A stretch of 64,000 bases of DNA from Micromonospora inaquosa. GTDB taxonomy: Bacteria > Actinomycetota > Actinomycetes > Mycobacteriales > Micromonosporaceae. A program made the translations under genes and the position numbers. The notes under the pieces were generated by a model. The model was not told the DNA's origin and did not search any database. It was given only the letters and a program-made list of their open reading frames with translations. The stretch is from the NCBI RefSeq assembly GCF_003857055.1, contig NZ_QGSZ01000175.1, positions 23,268 to 87,267 of the forward strand. The letters are read 5' to 3'. Below, in pieces: positions 1-9,744 of the stretch; position 1 is the stretch's first letter; the number at the start of each line of letters is the position of its first letter.

Positions 1-223
1 CCGCCTGCCGGATCCGCTGGGCCTGCTCCACATAGGACTGGTGGACCTCGCTGTAGCGACGCGCCATGTCGGTGGCGTCGAAGAACGAGCCCAGCGCCGG
101 AGGGCGGCACTGCATCTCGGTGTTGAGCTTGCGCAGCACCGACTCGGCCTGGCTCAACCGAGACGCCAGGTGCTCGTGGAAGTCCTCAAGGGACAACAGG
201 TCGACTTCCGTACGCCCGGCCAT
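1..223 (-). CDS. Small helical protein beside the ESX locus (3' end outside window)
   Basis: I do not recognise a named family. The visible 74 residues, from an ATG with a GGGGA Shine-Dalgarno-like stretch about 7 bases upstream, form an amphipathic, probably helical protein (start MAGRTEVDLLSLEDFHEHLA). It carries regularly spaced leucines and a Tyr/His-rich second half (RRYSEVHQSYVEQ). This resembles the helical hairpins of WXG100-like proteins but has no W-x-G turn in the visible part. It lies 106 bp downstream of eccB on the same strand, so it could be co-transcribed with it. A role as ESX substrate or chaperone is only contextual inference. The reading frame continues past the left edge. 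Confidence 0.6.
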   Translation of the reverse strand, partial: MAGRTEVDLLSLEDFHEHLASRLSQAESVLRKLNTEMQCRPPALGSFFDATDMARRYSEVHQSYVEQAQRIRQA

Positions 224-329
224 GGCAACATCCCCGTCGTTCTGGTTGACAACCGTCAGCGACGTCAAGGTTAGTCCACCAGTGCGACTCCAGGCGACCC
301 GTCCAAGCTGCTCAGCCGTTGGCGTCGGT

Positions 330-1934
330 CTATTCCGACGGCCCCCCGCCGCCGGCCCCGCCGCTCTGCGACGCGCCACTGGCCGGAGCCGACGGTGTCG
401 AGCCCGACGGTGGCGCGGCGGACGACGACCGAGACGGTGGCGCGGCGGACGGCGAGCCCGAGGGCGGTGCCGCCGATGGTGAGCCCGACTTTGGCGCAGC
501 CGACGGTGAGGCGGCCGGTGCCGGTCCGTCGGCTGCGAAGACGGCGAACGCGTCCTCGCGGTCCAGGGTGGGCCCGGTCGGGATCAGTGCGAGCAGGGAA
601 CCGGGCACCGCCAGCGGGGTGACCCCGCCGTAGCCGAGCACCTCCAGTGTCGCCGCCGAGCCGAGGGGATACCGGATGCCCTGCGGGCTGATCAGGTAGA
701 TCGTCGAGCCGGCGGCACCGGACCCGCTGGTTCCGGCGCCGGGCGAAGCCTGCGCGATGACACCCTTGCCGCCGGGCAGCAGCACCGCCTCGGCGGTGCG
801 TACGGCGTCGCGCCTGGTCTGGCGCACCGGCACCAGTCCCGGATCACTGTCGGTCAGCTCATCCGGCACCCGGTCGAAGACCTCGATGGTGGTGGTCGGC
901 GGGCCGCCCGCGCTGCCCTTCCGGTACGTCGCGCACAGCGTCGTCTGACCGGGCTGGGTCGGGTAGAGGGCGGGCACCGTGGTGGGCAGCCCTTCCTCCT
1001 CGATCCGCTGCTCCTTGAACGCCTCGCTGGCCTCGTTCGGTGTGATGTCGGTGATCCGACCGCTGCCGCTGGTCTGGAGCAACGCGGTGATCTCGCTGAT
1101 CGACACGAGCGCGTCGCGGGTCAGCACGTAGTGCCGCCCGGCCGCCTTGAACACCGAACCGACGTTGTACGACTTCCCGGCCACCTTGCGGCTGCTGGGC
1201 TCGCCCTCACCGGCCAGCGTCATCCTGCGCAGCGGTGGCCCGGCCGGCACGGCGTTGAGCAGTTGCTGCCCGATCTGGATTCGCTCGGTGCCGGCCATCC
1301 GCAGCGCCGTCATCGTGCGGACCGGGTCGAGCAGCTGGAGCCGGGTGTTGTTGGTGACGAGGTAGCGCTGGTCGTCCACCGAGACCAGCACTCCCCGGTC
1401 GCCCAGCGGCGTGCCGCCGGGCAGCGCCCGGTCGATCACCAGCCGGGTGCTGGAGCGCCGCCGGTCGACCGGGTCGGGCACGTCACAGACCGACCAGGGC
1501 AGCCCGGTCAGCGACTTACGGTCCGGCAGAGCGTCCGGTGCCCCGACGATGCCGACGGTGACGCCGCGGGGCCGGTCCCGCAGCGACGCCTGGGACATCG
1601 TCCGCACCTCGGCACTCGCATCGTTCACGATGAGGCGCGCCGACGTGTAGTTGAGCGTCGGGTGCAGCTTCCCCTCGATGAACACGTACGTCGCGCCGGT
1701 TTCCCGTTCGATGACCAGGGTGTTCTCGGCCAGCGGCGCCGCGCCGCCGGTCAACTGGCCGTAGGCGCCCACCCCACCGAGCACGATGGCCGCGGCCAGG
1801 ACACTGCCGAAGACGGCCATGCCGAGCCGTCGCATCGGCAGGTTGGTGGTCTCCGGATCGCCAGACAGCAAGGCGGAGACAATGCGGCGGGTGACGAAGC
1901 GGTACGCCTGCACCTGATCGCGGCGGGTCCGCAT
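330..1934 (-). CDS. eccB: Type VII secretion membrane component EccB
   Basis: EccB is a core subunit of the ESX inner-membrane translocon with a short cytoplasmic N terminus, one membrane helix and a large periplasmic domain. The 534-residue protein starts with the family signature (RTRRDQVQAYRFVTRRIVSA) and has a single hydrophobic helix at about residues 37-60, followed by the EccB ectodomain. The last 70 or so residues are unlike typical EccB: a Ser/Pro/Ala-rich tail built from imperfect nine-residue units, encoded by a 27-bp repeat. The start is divergent from eccE, with about 160 bp between them. The ATG has CCGGAGGTAAGTC just upstream, a good ribosome site. Identification is firm; the role of the tail is unknown. 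Confidence 0.95.
   Translation of the reverse strand: MRTRRDQVQAYRFVTRRIVSALLSGDPETTNLPMRRLGMAVFGSVLAAAIVLGGVGAYGQLTGGAAPLAENTLVIERETGATYVFIEGKLHPTLNYTSARLIVNDASAEVRTMSQASLRDRPRGVTVGIVGAPDALPDRKSLTGLPWSVCDVPDPVDRRRSSTRLVIDRALPGGTPLGDRGVLVSVDDQRYLVTNNTRLQLLDPVRTMTALRMAGTERIQIGQQLLNAVPAGPPLRRMTLAGEGEPSSRKVAGKSYNVGSVFKAAGRHYVLTRDALVSISEITALLQTSGSGRITDITPNEASEAFKEQRIEEEGLPTTVPALYPTQPGQTTLCATYRKGSAGGPPTTTIEVFDRVPDELTDSDPGLVPVRQTRRDAVRTAEAVLLPGGKGVIAQASPGAGTSGSGAAGSTIYLISPQGIRYPLGSAATLEVLGYGGVTPLAVPGSLLALIPTGPTLDREDAFAVFAADGPAPAASPSAAPKSGSPSAAPPSGSPSAAPPSRSSSAAPPSGSTPSAPASGASQSGGAGGGGPSE
400..507. repeat. Imperfect 27-bp tandem repeat, four units, inside eccB
   Basis: Four consecutive 27-bp units begin at 400, 427, 454 and 481. 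They differ at several positions but keep the pattern GAGCCCGA..GGTGGCGC (plus strand). On the coding strand they give nine-residue Ser-Pro-Ala-rich units at the EccB C terminus. A fifth, more diverged unit may follow to about 534. Confidence 0.75.
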
Positions 1935-1993
1935 GACTTACCTCCGGCGGGGTTTTTCCGCGACGATCAGGTCGAAGTGCCGTCGCGGGCTTC

Positions 1994-2004
1994 CCTACGA
2001 TAAG
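1994..2004 (+). promoter_or_regulatory. Possible -10 element upstream of eccE
   Basis: CCTACGATAAG contains TACGAT, a good match to the actinobacterial TAnnnT -10 consensus, about 95 bp before the eccE start. The same CCTACGAT string recurs upstream of eccC near 4781. No clear -35 is seen; GTCGAA at about 1972 is at plausible spacing. Confidence 0.3.
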
Positions 2005-2095
2005 GGGCCGACGGTGCTTCCTTGGGACCACCGCTCGTGGCCGGCACCGGACCGACCCGGCGCAGAGCCGTACCGTGCAGGAGGGACAGTCAGCG

Positions 2096-3283
2096 ATGAC
2101 GCAGGTTCAGGCGCCACCCGCCCGAGCGGTCACGGGCCCCGTCGACGTTTCGGCCCGGCCGGCGTCCCCGGCCGAGCGGCCCGGCCGTGGACGGGTCGGT
2201 CCCGTGCTGGTCGGGCAGCTCGTCTTGCTGGAGTTGTGCGTGGTCGGCGTCTGGGCCGCCACGGCCGGACCCAGCTGGCTACTCGCCGCAGCGGGGGCGG
2301 TGGCGCTGCTGATCGTCCTGGCGGCTTTCGCCCGACGAGGTGGCCGCTGGTGGTTCGAGGACCTGCTGCTGCGCCGGCGGCTGCGGCGACGCGGCGAGCG
2401 GGCGTCAGCCGCGCTGGCCAGCGGCACGGCGACGGACCCGCGGTTGGCGGCGCTCGCCCCCGAGCTGAGCGTGATCGAGCTGACCGACCGGGGCACCCGC
2501 CTCGGCATCGGGCGCGACGACCAGGGGTGGTTCGCCGCCGTCGCCCTGCAGTCCGCCGCCGGCGTGGCGGTCGGTTCCGTCGACGCCGCCGCGGTGGACC
2601 GTGCGCTGGGGGTGCTCGCGGACTTCAGCGCCCCGGTCTCCCGGGCGCAGGTCGTCGCGCACACGCTGGTCTGGTACCCGGCGCCCGGTGCTCCGCCGGC
2701 GGCACACCGGACCGTCTGGGTGGCGGTGCGGCTCACCGTCGGGGACGCCCGGGTCGAGGCGGTGAGCCGGGGTGGCGGGCTGACCGGAGTGCACCGGACG
2801 GTGGCCGCCGCGATCGGCCGGCTCGGCAAGGCGCTGACCTCGGCGGGGCTGGCGCATCGCCCGTTGGGCCGCGAGGAACTACGCGCGGCGATCGTCTCGG
2901 CCGCCGGTCTGGACCTGGGGCCCGAGGCGCCGACGGAGAGCTGGCGGGGACTGGGCGGCGGCGGCTGGACGCACCGCTGCCTCACGCTGCGGGGCCGCTC
3001 CGACGCGCCGCTCGGCCCCCTCGTGGACGCCATCACCGCCACCTCGGCGCCGTCGCACACCGTGGCCGTGACCGTCTCGACGGACGGTCGGATGGCAGCG
3101 CCGCTGCTGCGGGTCGCGGCCATGGACAACCACGTCGAGGCGCTGGTCAAGGTGGTGCGCGAGGTCGCGGATCGAGCGGGCGCGGCCACCCGGCCGATGG
3201 ATGGTCAGCATGCCCCGGGCGTCTACGCCACCGCCCCGGTCGCTTCGGCGCTGGGTGTCACCACCGGTCCGCGGTCGCGCTGA
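2096..3283 (+). CDS. eccE: Type VII secretion membrane component EccE
   Basis: EccE is the peripheral membrane subunit of the ESX translocon. The 395-residue product has a Pro/Ala-rich N terminus, two adjacent membrane helices at about residues 34-53 and 60-79, then a soluble domain with the family's WW-F-D-L-L and Arg-rich segment (RGGRWWFEDLLLRRRLRRR). I chose ATG 2096 over the in-frame GTG 2075 because GGAGGG at 2079-2084 sits at normal distance from it. The gene is divergent from eccB and convergent with eccD, leaving only 22 bp between the eccE and eccD stops. The sequence is less conserved than other Ecc proteins, but topology and position make the call reliable. Confidence 0.88.
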   Translation: MTQVQAPPARAVTGPVDVSARPASPAERPGRGRVGPVLVGQLVLLELCVVGVWAATAGPSWLLAAAGAVALLIVLAAFARRGGRWWFEDLLLRRRLRRRGERASAALASGTATDPRLAALAPELSVIELTDRGTRLGIGRDDQGWFAAVALQSAAGVAVGSVDAAAVDRALGVLADFSAPVSRAQVVAHTLVWYPAPGAPPAAHRTVWVAVRLTVGDARVEAVSRGGGLTGVHRTVAAAIGRLGKALTSAGLAHRPLGREELRAAIVSAAGLDLGPEAPTESWRGLGGGGWTHRCLTLRGRSDAPLGPLVDAITATSAPSHTVAVTVSTDGRMAAPLLRVAAMDNHVEALVKVVREVADRAGAATRPMDGQHAPGVYATAPVASALGVTTGPRSR

Positions 3284-3305
3284 CCGGTGCGGCGGCGCGA
3301 CCCGG

Positions 3306-4703
3306 TCAGGGTCGGAGGTTGACGATCCAGCCGTAGAGGCCGCAGACCCAGAAGGCGAGCGGCACCAGCGAGATGATGAGCAGGATCTCGACGATGTCCA
3401 GCAGGCGGCCCCAGACCGGCGAGATGCGCTTGCCGGCGACGGTCAGACCGTAGATCAGACTGATCACGGCGGCCAGCACCAGCCCGCCCAGGATCAGGCC
3501 GAGCCGGACCGGCAGCGACCCGCCGGCGAAGGTGGCCGCGGCGGCCAGCCCCAGACCCACGGAGCCTGCCAGCAGCACCGGGGTGCGCTGGGACCGGCCC
3601 AGCAGGGGGCGAGCCCGCAGCAGCGCCAGCAGGGCCAGCACCAGGCACAGCAACACCGCGGGCAACCGCCCGTCCAGGGCCAGCACGAACTGCGCGCCCA
3701 GCACCAGCAGGGCAACCGTCCACAGCAGACCCGTCAGGAACTCGTCGGCGCGCTCACTCTGCTGGAGCACCTGTCGACCGTCCACCGACTCGCTGTCGGT
3801 CTTCAGGTCCTCCGGGCCGGTCGGGATCGACGGCACCGGCAGCCGGGCCAGCCGGTAGGCCATCATCGGCAGCGCCGGCACCACACCGAACGCGACCGCG
3901 GCGACCACCGCGGCGGAGGCCGCCGCGTCGAGGCCGAGGACCAGGCAGAGCACCGCGCCCAGGCCGGTCGCGGCCGCGACCCCGATCGCGGCGAAGAAGA
4001 GGGGGTACCGGTCGCCGACCGCCAGCACGGCCACCGCACCGGCAACCACCGTGGCGGTTGCCGCGAGCAGGACGTGCGGACTGGCCAGCTCGGTCAGCGA
4101 TCGATCGCCGGCGAGCAGCAGCAGGCCGCCGGTGGCCGCGTGCGTCAGGCCGACCAGGGCCAGCACCGCGCCGGTGCCGCTGTCGCCGGCGGCGCGGGAC
4201 AGCACCGCGGCGCCCACCAGCAACGCCACCGCAACCAGCAGCGCGGCCAGCGCACCGGGCAGGTGCGGCGGGCCGGCGAAGAGGGCGGCCAGCGCGCCGG
4301 CGCCGAGCGCCGCCGCCGCGAAGGTCACCGCGAAGGAGCGGGTCGCGCCGACCTGCCAGGCGCCGGGGCGCTGGTTGGTAGCGGTGGCGACCGCGTCCAC
4401 CACGTCGTCGAAGACGATCTCCGGCGCGGCGTTGGACCGGGGGTTGAAGTAGAGCACCTCACCGTCCCGGACGCTGAGCTGCGCCGCGGTACGACCACCG
4501 TCCAGCGGCGCACCGCCCAACCGGGACAGTGCCCAGCCGCCGTGCCGCGCACCCTCGTCGGCCATGTCCTCGCCGGCGTAGCGCAGCAGGGTGGGGAGCA
4601 GGTCAGCCATCGGCACGTCCGACGGCAGCGCCAGATCCATCCGGGTACGCGGAGCCACGATCGTGATTCGGCTCAGACCACCGGTCGCCGTCTTCGTCGC
4701 CAC
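3306..4703 (-). CDS. eccD: Type VII secretion integral membrane protein EccD
   Basis: EccD forms the multi-helix membrane vestibule of the ESX translocon. The 465-residue product has an N-terminal ubiquitin-like (YukD-type) domain at about residues 8-85 ([20 protein letters not shown]), followed by about eleven hydrophobic segments, which is the standard EccD architecture. I start at GTG 4703 because the complementary AGGAGG (4709-4714) lies five bases upstream. The longer frame to 4769 adds an unlikely Gln/Pro-rich leader. A cytoplasmic loop near the middle ([18 protein letters not shown]) separates two blocks of helices. The gene is divergent from eccC with a 166-bp intergenic region. Confidence 0.95.
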   Translation of the reverse strand: MATKTATGGLSRITIVAPRTRMDLALPSDVPMADLLPTLLRYAGEDMADEGARHGGWALSRLGGAPLDGGRTAAQLSVRDGEVLYFNPRSNAAPEIVFDDVVDAVATATNQRPGAWQVGATRSFAVTFAAAALGAGALAALFAGPPHLPGALAALLVAVALLVGAAVLSRAAGDSGTGAVLALVGLTHAATGGLLLLAGDRSLTELASPHVLLAATATVVAGAVAVLAVGDRYPLFFAAIGVAAATGLGAVLCLVLGLDAAASAAVVAAVAFGVVPALPMMAYRLARLPVPSIPTGPEDLKTDSESVDGRQVLQQSERADEFLTGLLWTVALLVLGAQFVLALDGRLPAVLLCLVLALLALLRARPLLGRSQRTPVLLAGSVGLGLAAAATFAGGSLPVRLGLILGGLVLAAVISLIYGLTVAGKRISPVWGRLLDIVEILLIISLVPLAFWVCGLYGWIVNLRP

Positions 4704-4780
4704 AGTGGCCTCCTGGTGTGCGTCCGCGCTCGGCTGGCTGTGCTGCTGCGGTCCGGGTCCACCGCGCACACGGCAGATTA

Positions 4781-4804
4781 CCTACGATGACTGGCACGTA
4801 CGAT
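4781..4804 (+). promoter_or_regulatory. Possible -10 elements upstream of eccC
   Basis: TACGAT occurs at 4783-4788 (inside CCTACGATGAC, resembling the element before eccE) and again at 4799-4804, 65-90 bp before the eccC GTG. Either could serve as a -10 box. A -35 is not evident. Confidence 0.28.
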
Positions 4805-4869
4805 GCCCACCCGCGGGCGGTGTTCCGCGGCGGCACGTCATCAGGGCCGCTTCTGGGGAGGAGACAGCC

Positions 4870-7800
4870 GTGAGCACTGTGGTGTTCCGCCGGCTCCCGC
4901 GTCAGCCGGGGCCGGCCTTACCACGCGGCGAGGTGCTGCTGGAATCGCCGCCCGAGCTGCCCGAGCCGACGCCCCGCGGGATGGGGCAACTGCTCATGAT
5001 CCTGCCGATGTTCTGCGGGGTCGGTGCCATGGCGTTCCTCTACGCCGGCAAGGGCGGCGGCATGATGACGTACGTCGCCGGTGGTCTGTTCGGTGTCTCG
5101 ATGCTCGGCATGGCGATCGGCTCGCTGGCGAACAGTGGTGGCAAGGACAAGGCCGAGCTGAACGCCGATCGCCGCGACTACATGCGCTACCTGGCTCAGA
5201 TGCGCAAGCGCACCCGGCGCGCCGCCGAGCAGCAGCGGGCGGCGATGGCCTGGCGGCACCCGGAGCCCGACGCGCTCTGGTCGATCGCCGCGTCCCGGCG
5301 ACTCTGGGAGCGGCGGATCACCGAGGACGACTTCGGCGAGACCCGGATCGCCCTCGGCCCGCAGCGGCTCGCCGTGGAGATCGTTCCGCCGGAGACGAAG
5401 CCGGTGGAGGACCTGGAGCCGATGAGCGCCATCGCGCTACGCCGGTTCGTCCGTGCCCACTCCACGGTGCCTGATCTGCCGACGGCGCTGTCGGTGCGGG
5501 CGTTCAGTCGGGTGGTGCTGCGCGGCGAGCGCGAGCCCGTGCTCGACCTGACCCGGGCGGCGCTGGGGCAACTGGCCACCTTCCACGCACCGGACGACCT
5601 GGTGATCGCGGTGGTCGCCGCACCCGACCGGCAACCGGCCTGGGGCTGGGTCAAGTGGCTGCCGCACGCCCACCACAGCGGTCGTACGGACGCGGCCGGC
5701 GCGCGCCGGCTGGTCTTCGCCAGCCTGGCCGAGGCCGAGGCGGCGCTCGCCGCCGAGCTGACCGGGCGGCCCCGGTTCGCGCCGGAGGCCAAGCCGCTGA
5801 CCACCGCCGGGCACCTGGTCGTGGTGATCGACGGCGGGGAGATCTCACCGACCTGCCAGCTGGTGGGCCCGGGGTTGCTCGGCACCACCGTGATCGACCT
5901 CTCCGGGACGGTGCCGCGCGACGCCGGCCGCTGGCTGCTCTGCCTCGACGTGGGCGACGGAAGCTCACTCGATCTGGTCCGGGGCAGCTCGTCGTCGACG
6001 TTGGGTCGGCCCGACCGGCTCAACGCCGAGGCCGCCGAGGGGCTGGCCCGACAGATCGCCCCCTTCCGGCTCTCCCAGCAGCAGACCGGCGGCGACGAGC
6101 CGTTGGCCCGCAGCACCGAGCTGCCGGACCTGCTCGGCGTCGGCGACGCGGCGGCGGTGGACGTTCAGAACACCTGGCGTCCGCGTGGTCACCGCGATCG
6201 GCTGCGCATCCCACTCGGTGTCGGCCCGGACGGCAACGTGGTCGAGCTCGACTTCAAGGAGTCGGCGCACGAGGGCATGGGCCCGCACGGTCTGGTGATC
6301 GGCGCGACCGGGTCCGGCAAGAGCGAGCTGCTGCGTACGGTGGTGGCCGCGTTGGCGGTGACCCACTCGTCGGAGGAGCTGAACTTCGTCCTGGTGGACT
6401 TCAAGGGCGGCGCGACCTTCGCCTCGCTGGAGGCGCTGCCGCACACCAGCGCGGTGATCACCAACCTGGCCGACGAGTTGCCGCTGGTCGACCGGATGCG
6501 CGACGCGCTCGCCGGCGAGATGGTGCGCCGGCAGGAGCTGCTGAGGGCGGCCGGCAACTACGTCTCCCGTTTCGAGTACGAGAAGGCGCGTTCGGCCGGT
6601 GAGCCGCTCGCTCCGATGCCCAGTCTGCTGATCATCTGCGACGAGTTCAGCGAGTTGCTCGCCGCCAAGCCGGACTTCATCGACCTGTTCGTGATGATCG
6701 GCCGGTTGGGTCGGTCCCTCGGTGTGCACCTGCTGCTGGCCAGCCAGCGCCTCGAGGAGGGCAAGCTGCGGGGCCTCGACACGCACCTGTCGTACCGGAT
6801 CGGTCTGCGCACGTTCTCCGCGGTGGAGAGCCGGATCGTGCTCGGTGTACCGGACGCGTACGAGCTGCCGAACGCGCCGGGCCACGGCTATCTGAAGACG
6901 GACACCAGCACCATGCTGCGGTTCCGGGCCGCGTACGTGTCGGGGGCGTACCGGGCGCCGGGGCAGCAGGCCTCCGCCTCGCAGGCGTTGGTGCAGCGGC
7001 GGATCGTGCCGTACGGCCTCGACTTCGTTCCGGTGCAGGTCCCGCAGGTGCCGGTGGACACCGCCCCGGAGCCGGAGCAGCCGGCCGATGGTAAGGCCGT
7101 GGCGATGCTCGACGTGCTGATCGACCAGCTCAAGGGCCGGGGCCGTCCGGCCCACCAGGTGTGGCTGCCGCCGCTGGCCGACCCGCCGGGCCTGGGTGAG
7201 CTGCTCGGCCCGCTGGCTGTCGACCCGACCTACGGGCTGTGCACCGCGTCCTGGCCTGGGCGCGGGCAGCTGACCGTGCCGGTCGGCGTCGTGGACCGCC
7301 CCTACGAGCAGCGCCGGGACCCGATGATGGTCGAGCTGGCCGGGGCCGGCGGCAACGTGGTCATCGTCGGTCGGTCGCTGAGTGGCAAGAGCACGATGCT
7401 GCGGACGCTGCTCGCCTCGCTGGCGCTCACGCACACGCCACGGGAGGTGCAGTTCTTCTGCCTGGACTTCGGCGGCGGCGCGCTGCGCAGCATGGAGCGG
7501 TTGCCGCACCTGGCCGGGGTGGCTGGCCGGCGCGACGTCGAGGCGGTCCGCCGGACGGTGGCTGAGGTGGTCGCCGTGCTGGACGACCGGGAGAGTCGGT
7601 TCGCCCAGCACGGCATCGACTCGGTGGCGAGCTACCGCCGTCGCCGGGCCGCCGGTGAGTTCGCGGACGACCCGTTCGGCGACGTGTTCCTGGTGGTGGA
7701 CGGGTGGAACACGCTGCGCCAGGAGTACGAGGAGTTGGAGCAGACCATCACCACGTTGGCCAACCGGGGCCTCGGCTTCGGTGTGCACGTGGTGCTCACC

Positions 7801-8835
7801 GCCGTGCGGTGGGCGGAGATCCGGATCAACATGCGGGATCTGCTCGGCACCAAGTTGGAGCTGCGTCTCGGTGACGCCTCGGAGTCCGAGATCGACCGCC
7901 GCGCCGCGAACAACGTGCCGGAGAAGTCACCCGGTCGGGGCCTGACCCGGGACAAGCTTCACTTCCTCACCGCGATCTCCCGGATCGACGGTCGGCGGGA
8001 CATTGACGATCTGAGCGAGGCCTCGCTGTCCCTGGCCGGGCACGTGGCGGCGAACTGGCCGGGTCGCCCGGCGCCGAAGGTACGGCTGTTGCCCCGTCGC
8101 CTGCCGGTGGCGGAGCTGGCCCGGATCATCGACCGGTCGGCACCCGGGCTCCCGGTCGGTGTCAACGAGTCGGCACTCGCGCCGGTCTACCTGGACCTGG
8201 CCAACGAGCCGCATCTGACGGTCTTCGGCGATGCGGAGTGCGGCAAGACCAACCTGCTGCGCCTGATCGCCAGGGGGATCACCGAGCGGTACACCCCGGC
8301 GCAGGCCCGGCTGGTGATCGCCGACTACCGGCGTGGCCTGCTGGGGGCGGTGGAGGGTGACCACCTGCTCGACTACGCCCCGTCGAACCAGGCGTTCGCC
8401 CAGGGGCTCGGGTCGATCCGCAGCGCCCTCTCGAACCGATTGCCGGGCCCGGATGTGACCACCGCCCAACTGCGCGACCGGAGCTGGTGGAAGGGCCCGG
8501 ACCTGTACATCCTGGTGGACGACTACGACCTGGTGGCCTCTGGTGGTAGCAACCCGCTCAGCGCCCTGCTGGAGCTGTTGCCGCAGGCCCGTGACATCGG
8601 TCTGCACCTGATCGTCACGCGTCGGGTCGGTGGTGTGTCCAGGGCACTCTACGAGCCGGTGCTGCAACGGCTGCGTGAGCTGGACTCGCCGGGCCTGCTG
8701 ATGTCCGGCAACCGGGAGGAGGGCGCGGTCTTCGGCACGTTGCGACCGAGCCCGCAACCGCCCGGCCGGGGCACCCTGGTGCGTCGTCGCGATGGCCAGC
8801 AGCTGATTCAGACTGCCTGGTCTGAGCCGGTCTGA
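4870..8835 (+). CDS. eccC: Type VII secretion ATPase EccC (fused EccCa-EccCb)
   Basis: EccC is the FtsK/SpoIIIE-family motor that recognises and drives export of WXG100 substrates. The 1321-residue product has two N-terminal membrane helices (about residues 37-80), then three tandem NTPase domains. Their P-loops are GATGSGKS (478-485), GRSLSGKS (834-841) and GDAECGKT (1120-1127), with Walker B-like segments [22 protein letters not shown] and [11 protein letters not shown]. All three domains are in one chain, unlike ESX-1 of mycobacteria, where EccCa and EccCb are separate. GTG 4870 was chosen because GGGGAGGAG precedes it by seven bases. The two esx genes follow in the same direction. Confidence 0.96.
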   Translation: MSTVVFRRLPRQPGPALPRGEVLLESPPELPEPTPRGMGQLLMILPMFCGVGAMAFLYAGKGGGMMTYVAGGLFGVSMLGMAIGSLANSGGKDKAELNADRRDYMRYLAQMRKRTRRAAEQQRAAMAWRHPEPDALWSIAASRRLWERRITEDDFGETRIALGPQRLAVEIVPPETKPVEDLEPMSAIALRRFVRAHSTVPDLPTALSVRAFSRVVLRGEREPVLDLTRAALGQLATFHAPDDLVIAVVAAPDRQPAWGWVKWLPHAHHSGRTDAAGARRLVFASLAEAEAALAAELTGRPRFAPEAKPLTTAGHLVVVIDGGEISPTCQLVGPGLLGTTVIDLSGTVPRDAGRWLLCLDVGDGSSLDLVRGSSSSTLGRPDRLNAEAAEGLARQIAPFRLSQQQTGGDEPLARSTELPDLLGVGDAAAVDVQNTWRPRGHRDRLRIPLGVGPDGNVVELDFKESAHEGMGPHGLVIGATGSGKSELLRTVVAALAVTHSSEELNFVLVDFKGGATFASLEALPHTSAVITNLADELPLVDRMRDALAGEMVRRQELLRAAGNYVSRFEYEKARSAGEPLAPMPSLLIICDEFSELLAAKPDFIDLFVMIGRLGRSLGVHLLLASQRLEEGKLRGLDTHLSYRIGLRTFSAVESRIVLGVPDAYELPNAPGHGYLKTDTSTMLRFRAAYVSGAYRAPGQQASASQALVQRRIVPYGLDFVPVQVPQVPVDTAPEPEQPADGKAVAMLDVLIDQLKGRGRPAHQVWLPPLADPPGLGELLGPLAVDPTYGLCTASWPGRGQLTVPVGVVDRPYEQRRDPMMVELAGAGGNVVIVGRSLSGKSTMLRTLLASLALTHTPREVQFFCLDFGGGALRSMERLPHLAGVAGRRDVEAVRRTVAEVVAVLDDRESRFAQHGIDSVASYRRRRAAGEFADDPFGDVFLVVDGWNTLRQEYEELEQTITTLANRGLGFGVHVVLTAVRWAEIRINMRDLLGTKLELRLGDASESEIDRRAANNVPEKSPGRGLTRDKLHFLTAISRIDGRRDIDDLSEASLSLAGHVAANWPGRPAPKVRLLPRRLPVAELARIIDRSAPGLPVGVNESALAPVYLDLANEPHLTVFGDAECGKTNLLRLIARGITERYTPAQARLVIADYRRGLLGAVEGDHLLDYAPSNQAFAQGLGSIRSALSNRLPGPDVTTAQLRDRSWWKGPDLYILVDDYDLVASGGSNPLSALLELLPQARDIGLHLIVTRRVGGVSRALYEPVLQRLRELDSPGLLMSGNREEGAVFGTLRPSPQPPGRGTLVRRRDGQQLIQTAWSEPV

Positions 8836-9040
8836 GCGCTGTCGGCCGTTCGGTGGGTGGTGGTGGGCCGTCCCGGCCCGATTCACCATCATCCATCGAA
8901 CGGCGCCGGCCAGGGCTGCGAGGGCTGGACAGGTTCCGCTACGGTCTTCACAGGAGTGTCCGTCGGTGGGGTGTTGCTGCCTTGCCGCGGGGGAGGGGTG
9001 CGGCAAAGCCGCCACCACAACAGACGGAAGGGTGTGAAGC

Positions 9041-9349
9041 ATGGCGTTCGAGGTCGAAGCTGCGACTCTGCATACCGCCGCGAGTGACGTGCGGTCCACG
9101 CGCAGCGAGGTCGACGGTGAGCTGAAGAAGCTGTGGAACGTGGTCGACGACCTGGCCATCGCGTGGAAGGGTCAGGCGTCCACGGGCTTTCAGTCGCTGA
9201 TGACGCGCTGGAACGAGGACACCGTCAAACTGCTGACGGCGATGGACAGCATCGCTGACCTGCTCGACAAGTCGGGTACGACGCACCAGGTCAACGACGA
9301 AGAGCAGCAGCAGATGCTGGACAAGTTCCACTCTGCTCTCAACCCGTGA
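9041..9349 (+). CDS. WXG100-family ESX substrate (first of pair)
   Basis: Members of this family are about 100-residue helical hairpins exported as dimers by ESX systems. The 102-residue protein has the turn motif W-K-G (AIAWKGQAS) near the centre, flanked by two predicted helices, and starts with MAFEVEAATL. It lacks a C-terminal Y-x-x-x-D/E export signal. GGAAGGG precedes the ATG. It lies 205 bp after eccC and 25 bp before a second WXG100 gene, so the two products probably form a heterodimer like EsxA/EsxB. Which one corresponds to EsxA is not certain, but absence of the Tyr motif fits the signal-less partner. Confidence 0.93.
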   Translation: MAFEVEAATLHTAASDVRSTRSEVDGELKKLWNVVDDLAIAWKGQASTGFQSLMTRWNEDTVKLLTAMDSIADLLDKSGTTHQVNDEEQQQMLDKFHSALNP

Positions 9350-9374
9350 TCCGTAGCCGGCAGAGGAGGAAATC

Positions 9375-9653
9375 GTGACGATCAAAGTTGACTATGCGGT
9401 CCTCGAGAGCAGCAACCAGCAGATGCAGGCCATCTCGAAGACCCTCGAGGAAAAGCTTGACACGCTGCGGTCGATGCTGACCAAGCTGCACTGGGACGGC
9501 GAGGACCGGGTTGCCTACGAGCAGCACCAGGCGAAGTGGGACGCGGCGGTCCGGGACATCAACCGGATCCTGAACGAGATCGGCGGTGCCGTGGGCATCG
9601 CTCGCGAAAACTACCTCACCACGGAGATGAGCAACTCCAAGGTGTGGAGCTGA
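9375..9653 (+). CDS. WXG100-family ESX substrate with C-terminal YxxxE motif
   Basis: The 92-residue second WXG100 protein has the turn W-D-G (KLHWDGEDR) and a C-terminal Y-L-T-T-E, which fits the Y-x-x-x-D/E signal known to direct type VII substrates to EccC. This makes it the likely EsxB/CFP-10-like partner carrying the secretion signal for the dimer. The GTG start at 9375 is preceded by GAGGAGGA. A strong hairpin follows 12 bases after the stop, which suggests the eccC-esx-esx transcript ends here, facing the convergent mycP gene. Confidence 0.93.
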   Translation: MTIKVDYAVLESSNQQMQAISKTLEEKLDTLRSMLTKLHWDGEDRVAYEQHQAKWDAAVRDINRILNEIGGAVGIARENYLTTEMSNSKVWS

Positions 9654-9665
9654 GGCATTCGCACG

Positions 9666-9702
9666 AGCGGCTCCGGTCCGGTTCATCCGGCCCGGAGCCG
9701 CT
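9666..9702 (+). terminator. Hairpin terminator after the esx pair
   Basis: Two 16-base arms (AGCGGCTCCGGTCCGG and its near-perfect complement, one mismatch) flank the loop TTCAT. There is no long U tract, as is common for actinobacterial terminators. It sits between convergent esx and mycP genes and could act on both strands. Confidence 0.7.
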
Positions 9703-9744
9703 TTGCGTTGGCGTTGGCGCCGGAACCGCGTTGCGGTGCGCCGC

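Noticed and set aside
3201..4790. 529-residue plus-strand frame over eccD
   Set aside because: It is Gln/Arg/Gly-rich and complementary to EccD, whose membrane helices explain the composition.
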